In this document: positions 53,371 through 62,206 of the stretch, one piece after another
Layout of the letters: each line of letters opens with the position of its first letter
Numbering within the stretch: position 1 is the stretch's first letter
From: Syntrophus sp963665935
Lineage (GTDB): Bacteria > Desulfobacterota > Syntrophia > Syntrophales > Syntrophaceae
Assembly (NCBI GenBank): GCA_963665935.1
Contig: OY762510.1
Coordinates: forward strand, 3,286,001-3,350,000
DNA: 64,000 bases
Direction: 5' to 3'
Translations under genes and position numbers: made by a program
The notes under the pieces: generated by a model
Database searches by the model: none
What the model saw: only the letters and a program-made list of their open reading frames with translations
Told to the model about the DNA's origin: nothing

Positions 53371-54549
53371 ATGCGGATTACATCGGAAAGCGTGAAAGTT
53401 GGACATCCGGATATCGTTGCAGATTCCATTGCGGCCAATATCATTGCGGCCATTCTGGATAAGGAAAAAGAGAGAGGCTTGACCGTGGACAACATGCCCC
53501 ATTGCGGCATAGAAGTTTTTTTGGGCAAGGGGCTTTGCATTGTCGGGGGTGAAGTAGCCACCCGTGTTTATGTGGATATTGAGAGATCTGTCCGTGATAC
53601 GGTTCTGAAGCTCGGATACTGTGATTATGAACTCGGTCTGAACGGGAATTCCATGGGTATTCTCAATACGATCATTCCGCAGTCACCGGATATCAACATC
53701 GGCACGCGTGCCGACCTGGGCAAGTACAAAGAAATCGGAGCAGGAGATCAGGGAATTATTTTCGGATTCGCCTGTGATGAAACGCCGGAATTACTCCCCC
53801 TGTCTTATGTGCTGGCCACCCGGATGATGAGGGCCTTTGAGGAAGTAAGAAATCCCGTATTCGCTCCCGACGGAAAAGGGCAGGTTACCGTGGAATATGA
53901 CAACGATGGCCGACCCCAGCGGGTTGCCACGGTCTTGATGTCCAATGCCATTGATTACCGTCATGTGCCGGAGGGGTTCCGGAACAGTATCGAGCCTCTG
54001 GCCAAACAGATCGCCATGAACTGTTTAAAAGACTGGGTGGATGAACAGACGGATTTCCTCTTTAATCCAACGGGTGAATGGCAGGCGGTTAATTCCTGCA
54101 GTTCCGCCGATTCCGGTGTAACCGGAAGAAAGCTGGTTGTTCAGCTCTATGGAGGATACCCGGGGGCTCAGATCGGGGGAGGGGCCGTGGTGAATAAGAC
54201 GTCTGAGAAGGTTGACTGCTCCTCGGCTATGGGCGCCCGCTACGTGGCAAAAAACATTGTCGCGGCAGGGCTGGCAAGGAAGTGTTCGATTCAGTTATCC
54301 TATGCGATCGGGATTGCCCGTCCGATTTCCATTTATGTCCATACCTTTGGCACGGGCATCATTTCAGATGAAAAGATCGGGACGCTGATCCGGGAATATT
54401 TTGATCTATCACCGAGAGGCATGATCGAAAGGTTCAATCTCCTTGATGGCGAGGTTTATAGAAAATTGCCGAAGACGCTCTTCCTTGACGATTATAACTG
54501 GGAAAAAACGGATGTGGTGGATCAATTAAAGGGAGCTGCCAATATATAG
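53371..54549 (+). CDS. metK: Divergent S-adenosylmethionine synthetase
   Basis: 392 residues from ATG 53371 (an in-frame ATG 30 nt upstream is the alternative). Active-site parts are kept: TSESVKVGHPD (catalytic His and Asp), GAGDQGIIFG, the Asp of SSADSGVTGRK with its Arg-Lys, and NKTSEKVDCSS with the two Lys and Asp of the usual GKDPxKVDRS loop. Departures from the standard enzyme are GHPDI for GHPDK and the altered KVDRS loop. Makes SAM from Met and ATP. ahcY follows 42 bp downstream, forming a methyl-cycle pair. Likely active but divergent. Confidence 0.88.
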   Translation: MRITSESVKVGHPDIVADSIAANIIAAILDKEKERGLTVDNMPHCGIEVFLGKGLCIVGGEVATRVYVDIERSVRDTVLKLGYCDYELGLNGNSMGILNTIIPQSPDINIGTRADLGKYKEIGAGDQGIIFGFACDETPELLPLSYVLATRMMRAFEEVRNPVFAPDGKGQVTVEYDNDGRPQRVATVLMSNAIDYRHVPEGFRNSIEPLAKQIAMNCLKDWVDEQTDFLFNPTGEWQAVNSCSSADSGVTGRKLVVQLYGGYPGAQIGGGAVVNKTSEKVDCSSAMGARYVAKNIVAAGLARKCSIQLSYAIGIARPISIYVHTFGTGIISDEKIGTLIREYFDLSPRGMIERFNLLDGEVYRKLPKTLFLDDYNWEKTDVVDQLKGAANI

Positions 54550-54591
54550 CAAGCGTGAAATGTGTTGTAGACGCAGAATTGGAGAAGAAAG

Positions 54592-56016
54592 ATGAGTTTT
54601 CTGGAGATTGACGCTTTGTTGCCTTATCGGGTGGCAGATCTATCCCTTGCAGAGTGGGGGCGAAAGGAGATGTCCCTGGCCGAAAATGAAATGCCGGGAC
54701 TGATGGCTGTAAGGTCTAAATATGGGCAGACGAAGCCTCTTGCAGGTCTGAAGGTGATGGGCAGTCTGCACATGACCATTCAGACGGCCATGCTGATCGA
54801 GACTCTGAAAATTCTGGGGGCGGATATCCGCTGGGCTTCCTGCAATATTTTCTCGACCCAGGACCATGCCGCCGCAGCGATTGCCAAAGCGGGAACGGCG
54901 GCCGTTTATGCCTGGAAGGGAGAGAGCCTTGAAGAATACTGGTGGTGTACCGAACAGGCATTGACGTGGCCGGATGGCAGTGGTCCGGATCTCATCGTCG
55001 ACGATGGTGGAGACGCCACCCTTTTTATTCATGAGGGGGCGCGCGTCGAGAAGAATCCTGATCTTTTAGAGAAGGAGCAGGACAACAAAGAGATGCAGAT
55101 CATCATGGAAAGGATGAAGCACTCCGTTGCTGCAGATAAATCCCGATGGACTCGAATTGCCGCCGGAATTCTCGGCGTATCGGAAGAAACGACGACGGGT
55201 GTGCATCGCCTTTATTCGATGGCCAAAGCGGGGGAACTCCTCTTTCCGGCCATCAATGTTAATGACTCCGTCACCAAGTCGAAATTTGACAACCTTTATG
55301 GATGTCGTGAATCACTGGCCGACGGGATCAAACGGGCGACGGACATCATGGTCGCCGGGAAAGTGGTTGTCGTCTGCGGCTATGGAGATGTGGGCAAGGG
55401 CTGCGCACAGTCCATGCGCGGATTCGGCGCCAGGGTCATCATTACCGAAGTAGATCCCATCTGTGCCCTTCAGGCGGCAATGGAAGGGTATGAGGTCAAA
55501 AGGCTGGAGGATGTCGTCGGCGAGGGGGATATTTTCGTTACGGCGACGGGATGCTGCGATGTCATTACCGGGGAACATATGGAATGCATGAAAAATGAAG
55601 CGATCGTATGCAATATCGGTCATTTTGACAGTGAAATCGCCATGTATTACCTGGAAGGAAATCCAGCTTTTCAAAAGGAAGAAATTAAACCCCAGGTTGA
55701 TAAGTGGACCTTGGCCTCAGGACGCTCCATCATCGTTCTGGCGGAAGGCCGCCTGGTGAATCTGGGCTGTGCTACGGGACATCCCAGTTTTGTGATGAGC
55801 AACAGCTTTACCAATCAATGTCTGGCGCAGATCGAACTGGCCGGAAAAATATATCAGCCGGGCGTCTACACGCTGCCCAAGAAACTGGATGAAGAGGTGG
55901 CCAGATTGCACCTCGCACGTCTGGGAGTCCATCTGACATCCCTCACCCAAAAGCAGGCTGATTATCTGGGGATTTCCGTTGAGGGTCCTTATAAGGCGGA
56001 ACACTATCGCTACTGA
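54592..56016 (+). CDS. ahcY: Adenosylhomocysteinase
   Basis: 474 residues. SAH-binding GSLHMTIQTA and the NAD-binding VVCGYGDVGKGCAQSMRGFG are present, and the C-terminus ends HYRY. It hydrolyses SAH to adenosine and homocysteine, restoring homocysteine for the MetK neighbour. GGAGAAG precedes the ATG. It converges with lptG, 20 nt away. Confidence 0.97.
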   Translation: MSFLEIDALLPYRVADLSLAEWGRKEMSLAENEMPGLMAVRSKYGQTKPLAGLKVMGSLHMTIQTAMLIETLKILGADIRWASCNIFSTQDHAAAAIAKAGTAAVYAWKGESLEEYWWCTEQALTWPDGSGPDLIVDDGGDATLFIHEGARVEKNPDLLEKEQDNKEMQIIMERMKHSVAADKSRWTRIAAGILGVSEETTTGVHRLYSMAKAGELLFPAINVNDSVTKSKFDNLYGCRESLADGIKRATDIMVAGKVVVVCGYGDVGKGCAQSMRGFGARVIITEVDPICALQAAMEGYEVKRLEDVVGEGDIFVTATGCCDVITGEHMECMKNEAIVCNIGHFDSEIAMYYLEGNPAFQKEEIKPQVDKWTLASGRSIIVLAEGRLVNLGCATGHPSFVMSNSFTNQCLAQIELAGKIYQPGVYTLPKKLDEEVARLHLARLGVHLTSLTQKQADYLGISVEGPYKAEHYRY

Positions 56017-56036
56017 TCCATTCGAAGTATGCTCCC

Positions 56037-57116
56037 TTATGTTCGAACGTGTTTGAAGAGGTAAAGGGCAGCCGCGCCGAAAATCAGGTTTGCAATCCAG
56101 GCCGCAAGAATCGGGGGGAGATTTCCGGATCTCCCCAGCGACATGGTAAAGGCGAAAAGAATCCAGTAAGAAAATCCGATGGTGACGCCGACAAAGATGC
56201 TTCCCGCAAGCCCACCGCTCCGTTCAGTTTTCAATGAAAATGAGATGCCGAGAATGGCCAGGATGACGCAGACGAAAGGAAAGGCAATCTTTCCGTGCAG
56301 ATCAACAAGATACCGTGTCGCATCGTAGCCCTCGGAACGAATTTTATTTACATATTTTCTTAATTCAAAATATCCCATCTGTTCTGAATCTTTCTGGACC
56401 ACCTGAAAATCAGAGGGCTTTTCCGGAAGATCAAGAATTTTCTCTTTGTAACGTTCCATAAGGGGAAACCCTTCTTCATCAAACCGGATGACCAAAACAT
56501 TGTAAAAATTCCAGTGATCCTTTTCCCACACGGCACGCTCCGCGTCGACGCGTAAAAGGAGATTCATTTTACGATCCAGATAATTCAGAGTAATTCCCTG
56601 AAGAACGTTCTTGGACGGATCATAGAGCTTGAAGCTGTAAATTCCTTTGGCGCCGCGATACCAAATCTGTTCCTGTTTGAAAATTCCCTGAAATTCCTTC
56701 TTCCGGATGTCCACCGTCATGATATATTCCGCCTTGGCGTTCGCATAAGGGGTAATCAGTTCACTGAAAATAAACGTAAACAGGGCGATCAGAAAAGAGA
56801 GAAGCAATATTGGAACAGATGTCCGGTAGAGACTGATTCCGTTAGCACGCATGGCCACGATTTCACTGTTTTTGGAAAGGGAGCCGAAGGTCAACAATGC
56901 GGAAAGGAGGACCGTGGCGGGAATGGTAAAAGAAAGCATCATGGGGATGCGGAAGAAGAAATAGCTGAGCACTTGATCGAGAGAGGCACTATTACTGATG
57001 AGTTTCCCCAGTTTCTCAAAAAAATCGATGACGAGAAAAAGGGCGAGGAAAGAAAGAATGACCAGCAGAAAGATTCGCAGAAATTCTCTGGAGATATAGA
57101 GATCGAGGGTTTTCAT
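56037..57116 (-). CDS. lptG: LPS export permease LptG
   Basis: 359 residues, six membrane helices. YjgQ/LptG family: N-terminal TLDLYISREFLRIF and a large periplasmic domain. With LptF and LptB (not in the window) it extracts LPS from the inner membrane. The first 4 nt overlap lptF. Confidence 0.93.
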   Translation of the reverse strand: MKTLDLYISREFLRIFLLVILSFLALFLVIDFFEKLGKLISNSASLDQVLSYFFFRIPMMLSFTIPATVLLSALLTFGSLSKNSEIVAMRANGISLYRTSVPILLLSFLIALFTFIFSELITPYANAKAEYIMTVDIRKKEFQGIFKQEQIWYRGAKGIYSFKLYDPSKNVLQGITLNYLDRKMNLLLRVDAERAVWEKDHWNFYNVLVIRFDEEGFPLMERYKEKILDLPEKPSDFQVVQKDSEQMGYFELRKYVNKIRSEGYDATRYLVDLHGKIAFPFVCVILAILGISFSLKTERSGGLAGSIFVGVTIGFSYWILFAFTMSLGRSGNLPPILAAWIANLIFGAAALYLFKHVRT

Positions 57117-58300
57117 GGCCGTTCCTCGTTTCTTTTGTACTTTTTAAGATGCCATTCCTTGATGACATTTACGGGAGACGTCCAGTCAACGGGTATTTCG
57201 GCCGCGGCAGCGAAATAAAGATAAATCCCAGTTATGGTAAAAAGGAACGTGGGAATCCATGAACCCAAAAAGGGACGCAGTTTCCCGGAGGTGACCAAGG
57301 CATCGCACCCTAGTTGCAGGAGATAATAAAGGAGTACGGTCAAGAACCCGAGGGCAAATCCCCTCGCCTTGACGGAACGATGATGGGTTCTTACACCGAG
57401 AGGAATGCCGAGAATTCCGAAGATCAGACAGGAAAAAGGAAGAGAAAATTTTCTATTCAATTCAAGAACATATTCCCGATAGATCTTATCACTTGGATTG
57501 CTGTTCGTTATTTTTTCTAATAATTCCTCCAGGGTCATTTCTTTTGCCGACTTTGTGCGTTTCTTTTGAGCCTCATTCAGAGACGATGAAATATCGAGAT
57601 TGATATCATAATATTTGAAATCCATTTTACGGAAATTTTTCATGTCTTTCGTAACGGAGTAGGTGCTTCCATTCTCAAGGCGCAAAGTGATGTCCATAGA
57701 TTTCGGATCAGAGATCAGAAAAGCCTTTCTGGCAATAATGGTCCCCGGCTCGTCATCCGTTCGCTGATCTGAAACGAGGACACCCTCCATGGATGAACCA
57801 TCAGAGGGAATCCTGTTGGCATAGAGAAGAATCCCTTTAAAGTCCGCGTAAAAAACCTTTTCCTTAATGCCGATGGTTGCTTTAGTCCTGGCAATGTTGA
57901 AAAGGAGGGATTTTGTTGCGGCGTTGCTGTAAGGAGCCAGAAAAAGCGTCGTAAAGACGGTGAGAAGAAATGCCGCTGCTGCAATCAGGACAATGGGCGG
58001 AGTAATGCGATAAAGGCTGAGGCCGGAGGCTTTGAGAACGGTAAGTTCATTGTCGCTGGACAACCTCCCCAGGGCGATGAGGATGGAAATGAGCAGGGCA
58101 ATGGGAATCGTGAAAACAAGAAAAGAAGGCAAAAGAAGGAGGATAACCTGACCGATGGTGATCAGGCCGACCCCCTTGTTGATCATGAGGTCCATCAGCT
58201 GGAGAATCTTTCCCATTAGAAGAACAAAGGTCATTACAAACAACACGATGCCGAAGGGCTGCAGCACCTCTTTTATCAGGTAGCGATCTAAAATTTTCAA
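57113..58300 (-). CDS. lptF: LPS export permease LptF
   Basis: 395 residues, six membrane helices. The family start ILDRYLIKEVLQPF and the loop LSSDNELTVLKASGLSLYRI before the third helix are typical. It is the first gene of the lptFG pair. Its presence shows an outer membrane with LPS. Confidence 0.93.
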   Translation of the reverse strand: MKILDRYLIKEVLQPFGIVLFVMTFVLLMGKILQLMDLMINKGVGLITIGQVILLLLPSFLVFTIPIALLISILIALGRLSSDNELTVLKASGLSLYRITPPIVLIAAAAFLLTVFTTLFLAPYSNAATKSLLFNIARTKATIGIKEKVFYADFKGILLYANRIPSDGSSMEGVLVSDQRTDDEPGTIIARKAFLISDPKSMDITLRLENGSTYSVTKDMKNFRKMDFKYYDINLDISSSLNEAQKKRTKSAKEMTLEELLEKITNSNPSDKIYREYVLELNRKFSLPFSCLIFGILGIPLGVRTHHRSVKARGFALGFLTVLLYYLLQLGCDALVTSGKLRPFLGSWIPTFLFTITGIYLYFAAAAEIPVDWTSPVNVIKEWHLKKYKRNEERP

Positions 58301-58415
58301 TTTAAACCTGTTTCCACGGTGAAATCAATTTTCTCCTGTTCAATAAGACTCAATTTGCCCCCTCAATTAGAAGAAGAGAAGAAATTTGTCAATTTCAAAT
58401 GACGACAGATCATCA

Positions 58416-58444
58416 TTGACCACTGTTGTTGAGAATGCTAGTAA
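58416..58444 (+). promoter_or_regulatory. Possible promoter for the PHP gene
   Basis: TTGACC (58416-58421), 17-bp spacer, TAGTAA (58439-58444). Only moderate matches to sigma70 elements. Confidence 0.4.
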
Positions 58445-58516
58445 TGCTCAAATATGGCCATAAAAGCCAGTCTTTTTTATAGAATGGCATAGCAGTTATG
58501 AAAAAAGGGGGAGACC

Positions 58517-59173
58517 ATGATTGATTTACACACCCATTCCTTTCAAAGCGATGGAGAACTGATCCCGTCCGAGCTTGTCAGACGCGCGCTGGTCGTAGGC
58601 TATCGAGCCATGGCTATAACCGATCACGGGGATCACTCCAATGTGCATTTGATTCTACCGGGGATTGTCGCCGTTTGCAAAAAGCTTTCAGAAGCGTACG
58701 GCATGCCGATTCTTCCGGGAATTGAGCTGACCCATGTTCCACCGATCTATATCAGGGAGCTTGCCGAAGAAGCCCGGGGAAGAGGTGCAAAAATCATCGT
58801 CGTTCATGGAGAAACGCTTGTCGAGCCTGTCATGGAGGGAACCAATCGGGCAGCACTTTCAGCGCCGATTGATATTCTTGCCCATCCTGGGCTGATCGGA
58901 GAGGAAGAGGCTCTGCTGGCAGCTAAAAATTCCATTTGTCTGGAGATCACAACAAGAAAGGGCCATTCTCTTTCAAACGGTCATGTCGCTGCAATGGCCA
59001 GGCAATATCATATGCCGCTGGTTTTGAATACGGACACCCATGAATCGGGGAATCTCACCTCACGGCAAATGGCTGAGAAGGTTGCCCGGGGAGCAGGGAT
59101 GACAACGGAAGAAATTCTGGATATGTTCAGAAATTCTGAAAATCTGGTAAAAAAGGTTATGGATTCCCTTTAA
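58517..59173 (+). CDS. PHP-domain metal-dependent phosphohydrolase
   Basis: 218 residues. MIDLHTHSFQSDGELIP (metal ligands), ITDHGDH, GIELTHV, and late DILAHPG and NTDTHE give the PHP metal sites. The family hydrolyses phosphoesters in histidinol phosphate, polymerase proofreading or related substrates; the actual substrate is unknown. GGGGGAG precedes the ATG. Confidence 0.9.
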   Translation: MIDLHTHSFQSDGELIPSELVRRALVVGYRAMAITDHGDHSNVHLILPGIVAVCKKLSEAYGMPILPGIELTHVPPIYIRELAEEARGRGAKIIVVHGETLVEPVMEGTNRAALSAPIDILAHPGLIGEEEALLAAKNSICLEITTRKGHSLSNGHVAAMARQYHMPLVLNTDTHESGNLTSRQMAEKVARGAGMTTEEILDMFRNSENLVKKVMDSL

Positions 59174-59299
59174 GGAGAGAGATAAGGTAAGCTCGCAGAA
59201 AATCAAGTGAAGATCCAATGGATACCTTCCGGTCGTTGAAAGACCGTCAATAGATTCCATCTCAAAATCCTTTTAATCAACTTTTGTAAAACATATTTC

Positions 59300-59353
59300 T
59301 TGATTAATAATCAATATATGGTATCGTGTCGCAACATGTTGCGCAATATATTG
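59300..59353 (+). promoter_or_regulatory. Candidate NrdR boxes and palindromes before nrdD
   Basis: Two NrdR-like cores, CAATATATGG (59312-59321) and CAATATATTG (59344-59353), start 32 bp apart, about three helical turns as expected for paired NrdR boxes. Between them is a perfect 14-bp palindrome CGCAACATGTTGCG (59330-59343). A second palindrome TTGATTAATAATCAA (59300-59314) overlaps the first box; it resembles an FNR site but its spacer is one base too long. Confidence 0.6.
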
Positions 59354-59415
59354 ATGGTGTGCCTGCCTGGAGATATTTTTATGAGGTGAGGTGCCGATTG
59401 CGAAGGAGTCTTCTC

Positions 59416-61506
59416 ATGTATAAGGAAATTATCAAAAGGGATGGACTGCTGGTTAAGTTCGACGCGGAAAAAATTACTTCCGCTATTGCCAAATCAGGCC
59501 TTGCGACAGGGGAATTTGATCCGGGAACGGCTCGCAAATTAACCATCAAGGTTTTGAGTCTTGCGGAAATACTCTTCGAAGATTCTAAACCATCTGTTGA
59601 GGAAATTTAGGACATCGTTGAGGAAGTCCTTCTCTCGACTTCCTATCGCCGAACGGCAAAAGCCTATATCATTTATCGTGATCAGCATGCCCGGCTGAGG
59701 GAGATCACGAACCGGATGGAAGTTGAACTGGTCGATTCCTATCTGAAGAAAAAGGATTGGAAAATAAATGAAAACAGCAATATGGACTATTCCCTTCAGG
59801 GTTTGAACAACTATATCTCATCCGAAGTCAGCAAAATATACTGGCTCAATGAGGTTTACTCTCCGGAAGTCCGAAAGGCGCACATCGACGGAGATTTTCA
59901 TATTCATGATCTGAGCCTGTTATCCGTGTACTGTGTCGGATGGGATCTCCAGGATCTCTTGATGACAGGTTTCAAGGGGGTTTCCGGCAAGGTTGAAAGC
60001 AGGCCGGCAAAACATCTCCGCAGCGTACTGGGTCAGGTGGTCAATTTTTTCTACACCCTCCAGGGTGAAGCAGCCGGGGCGCAGGCTTTTTCCAACTTCG
60101 ATACCCTCTTGGCCCCTTTTATCCGTTACGACGGCCTGAGCTTTGATGAAGTGAAGCAGGCCCTGCAGGAATTTATCTTCAATATCAATGTGCCGACGCG
60201 AGTCGGTTTTCAGACGCCCTTCACCAATGTGACCCTCGATTTGACAGTCCCCGGATACTACGCCGGACAGAATGTGATCGTCGGCGGTGAGCCCCGCAAA
60301 GAAACCTATGCGGAGTTTCAGCAAGAATTGAATCTGTTCAACTCGGCCTTTCTGCAGGTCATGGCTGAAGGCGATGCCAAGGGGCGGGTATTCACCTTCC
60401 CGATTCCTACGTACAACATCACCAGGGAATTCAACTGGGATGATCCCCATCTGAAATATCTCTGGGAAATGACGGCCAAATACGGCGTTCCCTATTTTTC
60501 AAATTTTATCAATTCCGAGATGAATCCGGAGGACGCCAGGAGCATGTGCTGCCGGTTGAGAATCGATAACCGGCAGTTGCAGGTCCGGGGTGGTGGGCTG
60601 TTCGGTTCCAATCCTCTGACGGGTTCCATCGGGGTTATCACCATGAATATGCCTCGCATCGCTTACCTCGCAAAGTCGGAAAAAGACTTTCTGGATCGGT
60701 TGAATCGGATGATGGCTCTGGCCTGTGACAGTCTGGAGACAAAAAGAAAAGTTCTGGAAAATTTCACGGATCGCAATCTCTACCCTTATACAAAATATTA
60801 TTTGAGAAGCGTAAAGGAGCGTTTTGACGAATATTGGAAAAATCACTTTTCCACCATCGGCCTGGTGGGTATGAATGAAGCCTGCCTGAATCTTTTCGGT
60901 AAGAACATAGCGACGCCGGAGGGACAGGAATTCACAAAGAAAGTTCTGGATTTTATGAGAGCAAAACTTATCTCGTTTCAGAACGAGACGGGAAACAACT
61001 ATAATCTTGAATCAACGCCGGCGGAAGGGACCTCTTATCGGCTGGCCCAGATTGACCGGAAAAAATATCCGGAGATGATCCTTGCCGCTCATGAAGAGGA
61101 GAACGAGGGGGGAGGAGAGCCCTTTTATACGAATTCAACCCAACTGCCGGTTAATTATACGGACGATGTTTTTGAGGCCCTTGAACTGCAGGATGAGATT
61201 CAATCCAAGTATACCGGCGGGACGGTTTTTCACATGTATGCCGGGGAAAGAATCGAAGATCCTGAAACCGTCAAAAAACTCGTTCGTAAAATCTGTTCTC
61301 AGTACCATATCCCTTATCTGACCTTCACACCGACATTCAGTGTCTGCCCCTCGCACGGATATCTTCGCGGAGAACAGGAGGTCTGTCCGGAATGTCAGTC
61401 GCCCTGTGAGATTTATTCCCGCGTTGTCGGCTATCTTCGACCCGTCCAGCAGTGGAACAAGGGTAAACAGAAGGAATTTTCCCTGCGAAGGGAATATGTT
61501 TTCTGA
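59416..61506 (+). pseudogene. nrdD: nrdD locus interrupted by an in-frame amber codon in the ATP-cone
   Basis: Anaerobic ribonucleoside-triphosphate reductase. From ATG 59416 (AAGGAG upstream) the ATP-cone reads MYKEIIKRDGLLVKF and runs in one frame to the glycyl-radical end, except codon 65, which is TAG (59608-59610). The context SVEEI-stop-DIVEEVLL shows that a glutamine (CAG) is expected, so a single C-to-T change is the simplest cause. TAG is used as a normal stop by several genes here (pstC, panD, metK), so general amber recoding is unlikely. Whether the full protein is ever made is unknown. Confidence 0.8.
59716..61506 (+). CDS. nrdD: NrdD catalytic domain, possible restart product
   Basis: 596 residues from ATG 59716, which has GAGGGAG at the rather long distance of 12 nt. 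It holds the ten-stranded barrel with DGDFHIHDLSLLS (His and Asp), NETGNNYNLESTPAEGTSYR, and the C-terminal zinc site (CPSHG and CPEC) and glycyl-radical motif SRVVGYLRPVQQWN. It reduces NTPs to dNTPs without oxygen, using formate or a thiol donor and activation by NrdG next door. The missing ATP-cone would remove allosteric on/off control if only this form is made. Confidence 0.88.
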   Translation: MEVELVDSYLKKKDWKINENSNMDYSLQGLNNYISSEVSKIYWLNEVYSPEVRKAHIDGDFHIHDLSLLSVYCVGWDLQDLLMTGFKGVSGKVESRPAKHLRSVLGQVVNFFYTLQGEAAGAQAFSNFDTLLAPFIRYDGLSFDEVKQALQEFIFNINVPTRVGFQTPFTNVTLDLTVPGYYAGQNVIVGGEPRKETYAEFQQELNLFNSAFLQVMAEGDAKGRVFTFPIPTYNITREFNWDDPHLKYLWEMTAKYGVPYFSNFINSEMNPEDARSMCCRLRIDNRQLQVRGGGLFGSNPLTGSIGVITMNMPRIAYLAKSEKDFLDRLNRMMALACDSLETKRKVLENFTDRNLYPYTKYYLRSVKERFDEYWKNHFSTIGLVGMNEACLNLFGKNIATPEGQEFTKKVLDFMRAKLISFQNETGNNYNLESTPAEGTSYRLAQIDRKKYPEMILAAHEEENEGGGEPFYTNSTQLPVNYTDDVFEALELQDEIQSKYTGGTVFHMYAGERIEDPETVKKLVRKICSQYHIPYLTFTPTFSVCPSHGYLRGEQEVCPECQSPCEIYSRVVGYLRPVQQWNKGKQKEFSLRREYVF

Positions 61507-61507
61507 A

Positions 61508-62206
61508 ATGAGAATTGGCGGTTTTCAGAAGGTATCCCTAATCGATTATCCCGGCGAGATCTGCTCCGTTGTGTTTTGTCAGGGTTGCAATTTTCGTTGC
61601 CCCTACTGTCATAATCCGGAACTGGTCAACCCCGAACTCTTTGCCGAATGTCTTCCGGTGGATTCGATCCTTGCCTTTCTGCGGAACCGGATCGGCAAGC
61701 TGGATGCCGTTACAGTGACAGGGGGGGAGCCGACTATTCAGCAAGATCTTTCGCGGTTTTTGATGTGCCTTAAAGAACTGGGCTATCTGGTCAAGATCGA
61801 CACCAATGGTTCGCTTCCGGATGTTCTTGAACATCTAATTGATGAAAAACTGGTGGATTACATAGCCATGGATATCAAGGGGCCACTTGATAAATACGGG
61901 AAAACCGCTGGAGTTCAGATCATTCAAGAGAAGATTGCTGAATCCGTTCAATTGATCCTGTCCTCGGGTTTGAACCATGAGTTCCGGACAACCGTTGTGG
62001 ACACTCTCCTGACTGAAGAGGATCTGATTTCTATAGGAGAACTGATCGCAAAGGCGAGACGTTACGCCATTCAACCTTTTGTTCCAACCAAAACGCTTTC
62101 CCCGCACTTTCTGAGTGCAAAAGCGCATGCCACGGACATTCTTGAGAGAATCAAGGGGCAACTTGGGGAAAAGATTAACTCCGTTGTCATCCGGCCTTCA
62201 AATTAG
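61508..62206 (+). CDS. nrdG: Anaerobic ribonucleotide reductase activase, radical SAM
   Basis: About 232 residues. Starts MRIGGFQKVSLIDYPGE; the radical SAM motif is CQGCNFRCPYCHNPELV (CxxxCxxC), then TVTGGEPT and KIDTNG. This is the longer NrdG2-like type. It makes the glycyl radical on NrdD. An in-frame ATG at 61496 overlaps the nrdD stop. It ends overlapping the convergent protease gene by 4 nt. Confidence 0.92.
   Translation: MRIGGFQKVSLIDYPGEICSVVFCQGCNFRCPYCHNPELVNPELFAECLPVDSILAFLRNRIGKLDAVTVTGGEPTIQQDLSRFLMCLKELGYLVKIDTNGSLPDVLEHLIDEKLVDYIAMDIKGPLDKYGKTAGVQIIQEKIAESVQLILSSGLNHEFRTTVVDTLLTEEDLISIGELIAKARRYAIQPFVPTKTLSPHFLSAKAHATDILERIKGQLGEKINSVVIRPSN

Noticed and set aside
59608..59610. 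Pyrrolysine or general amber recoding in nrdD
   Set aside because: TAG ends several normal genes in the window and glutamine, not lysine-like, is expected at the site.
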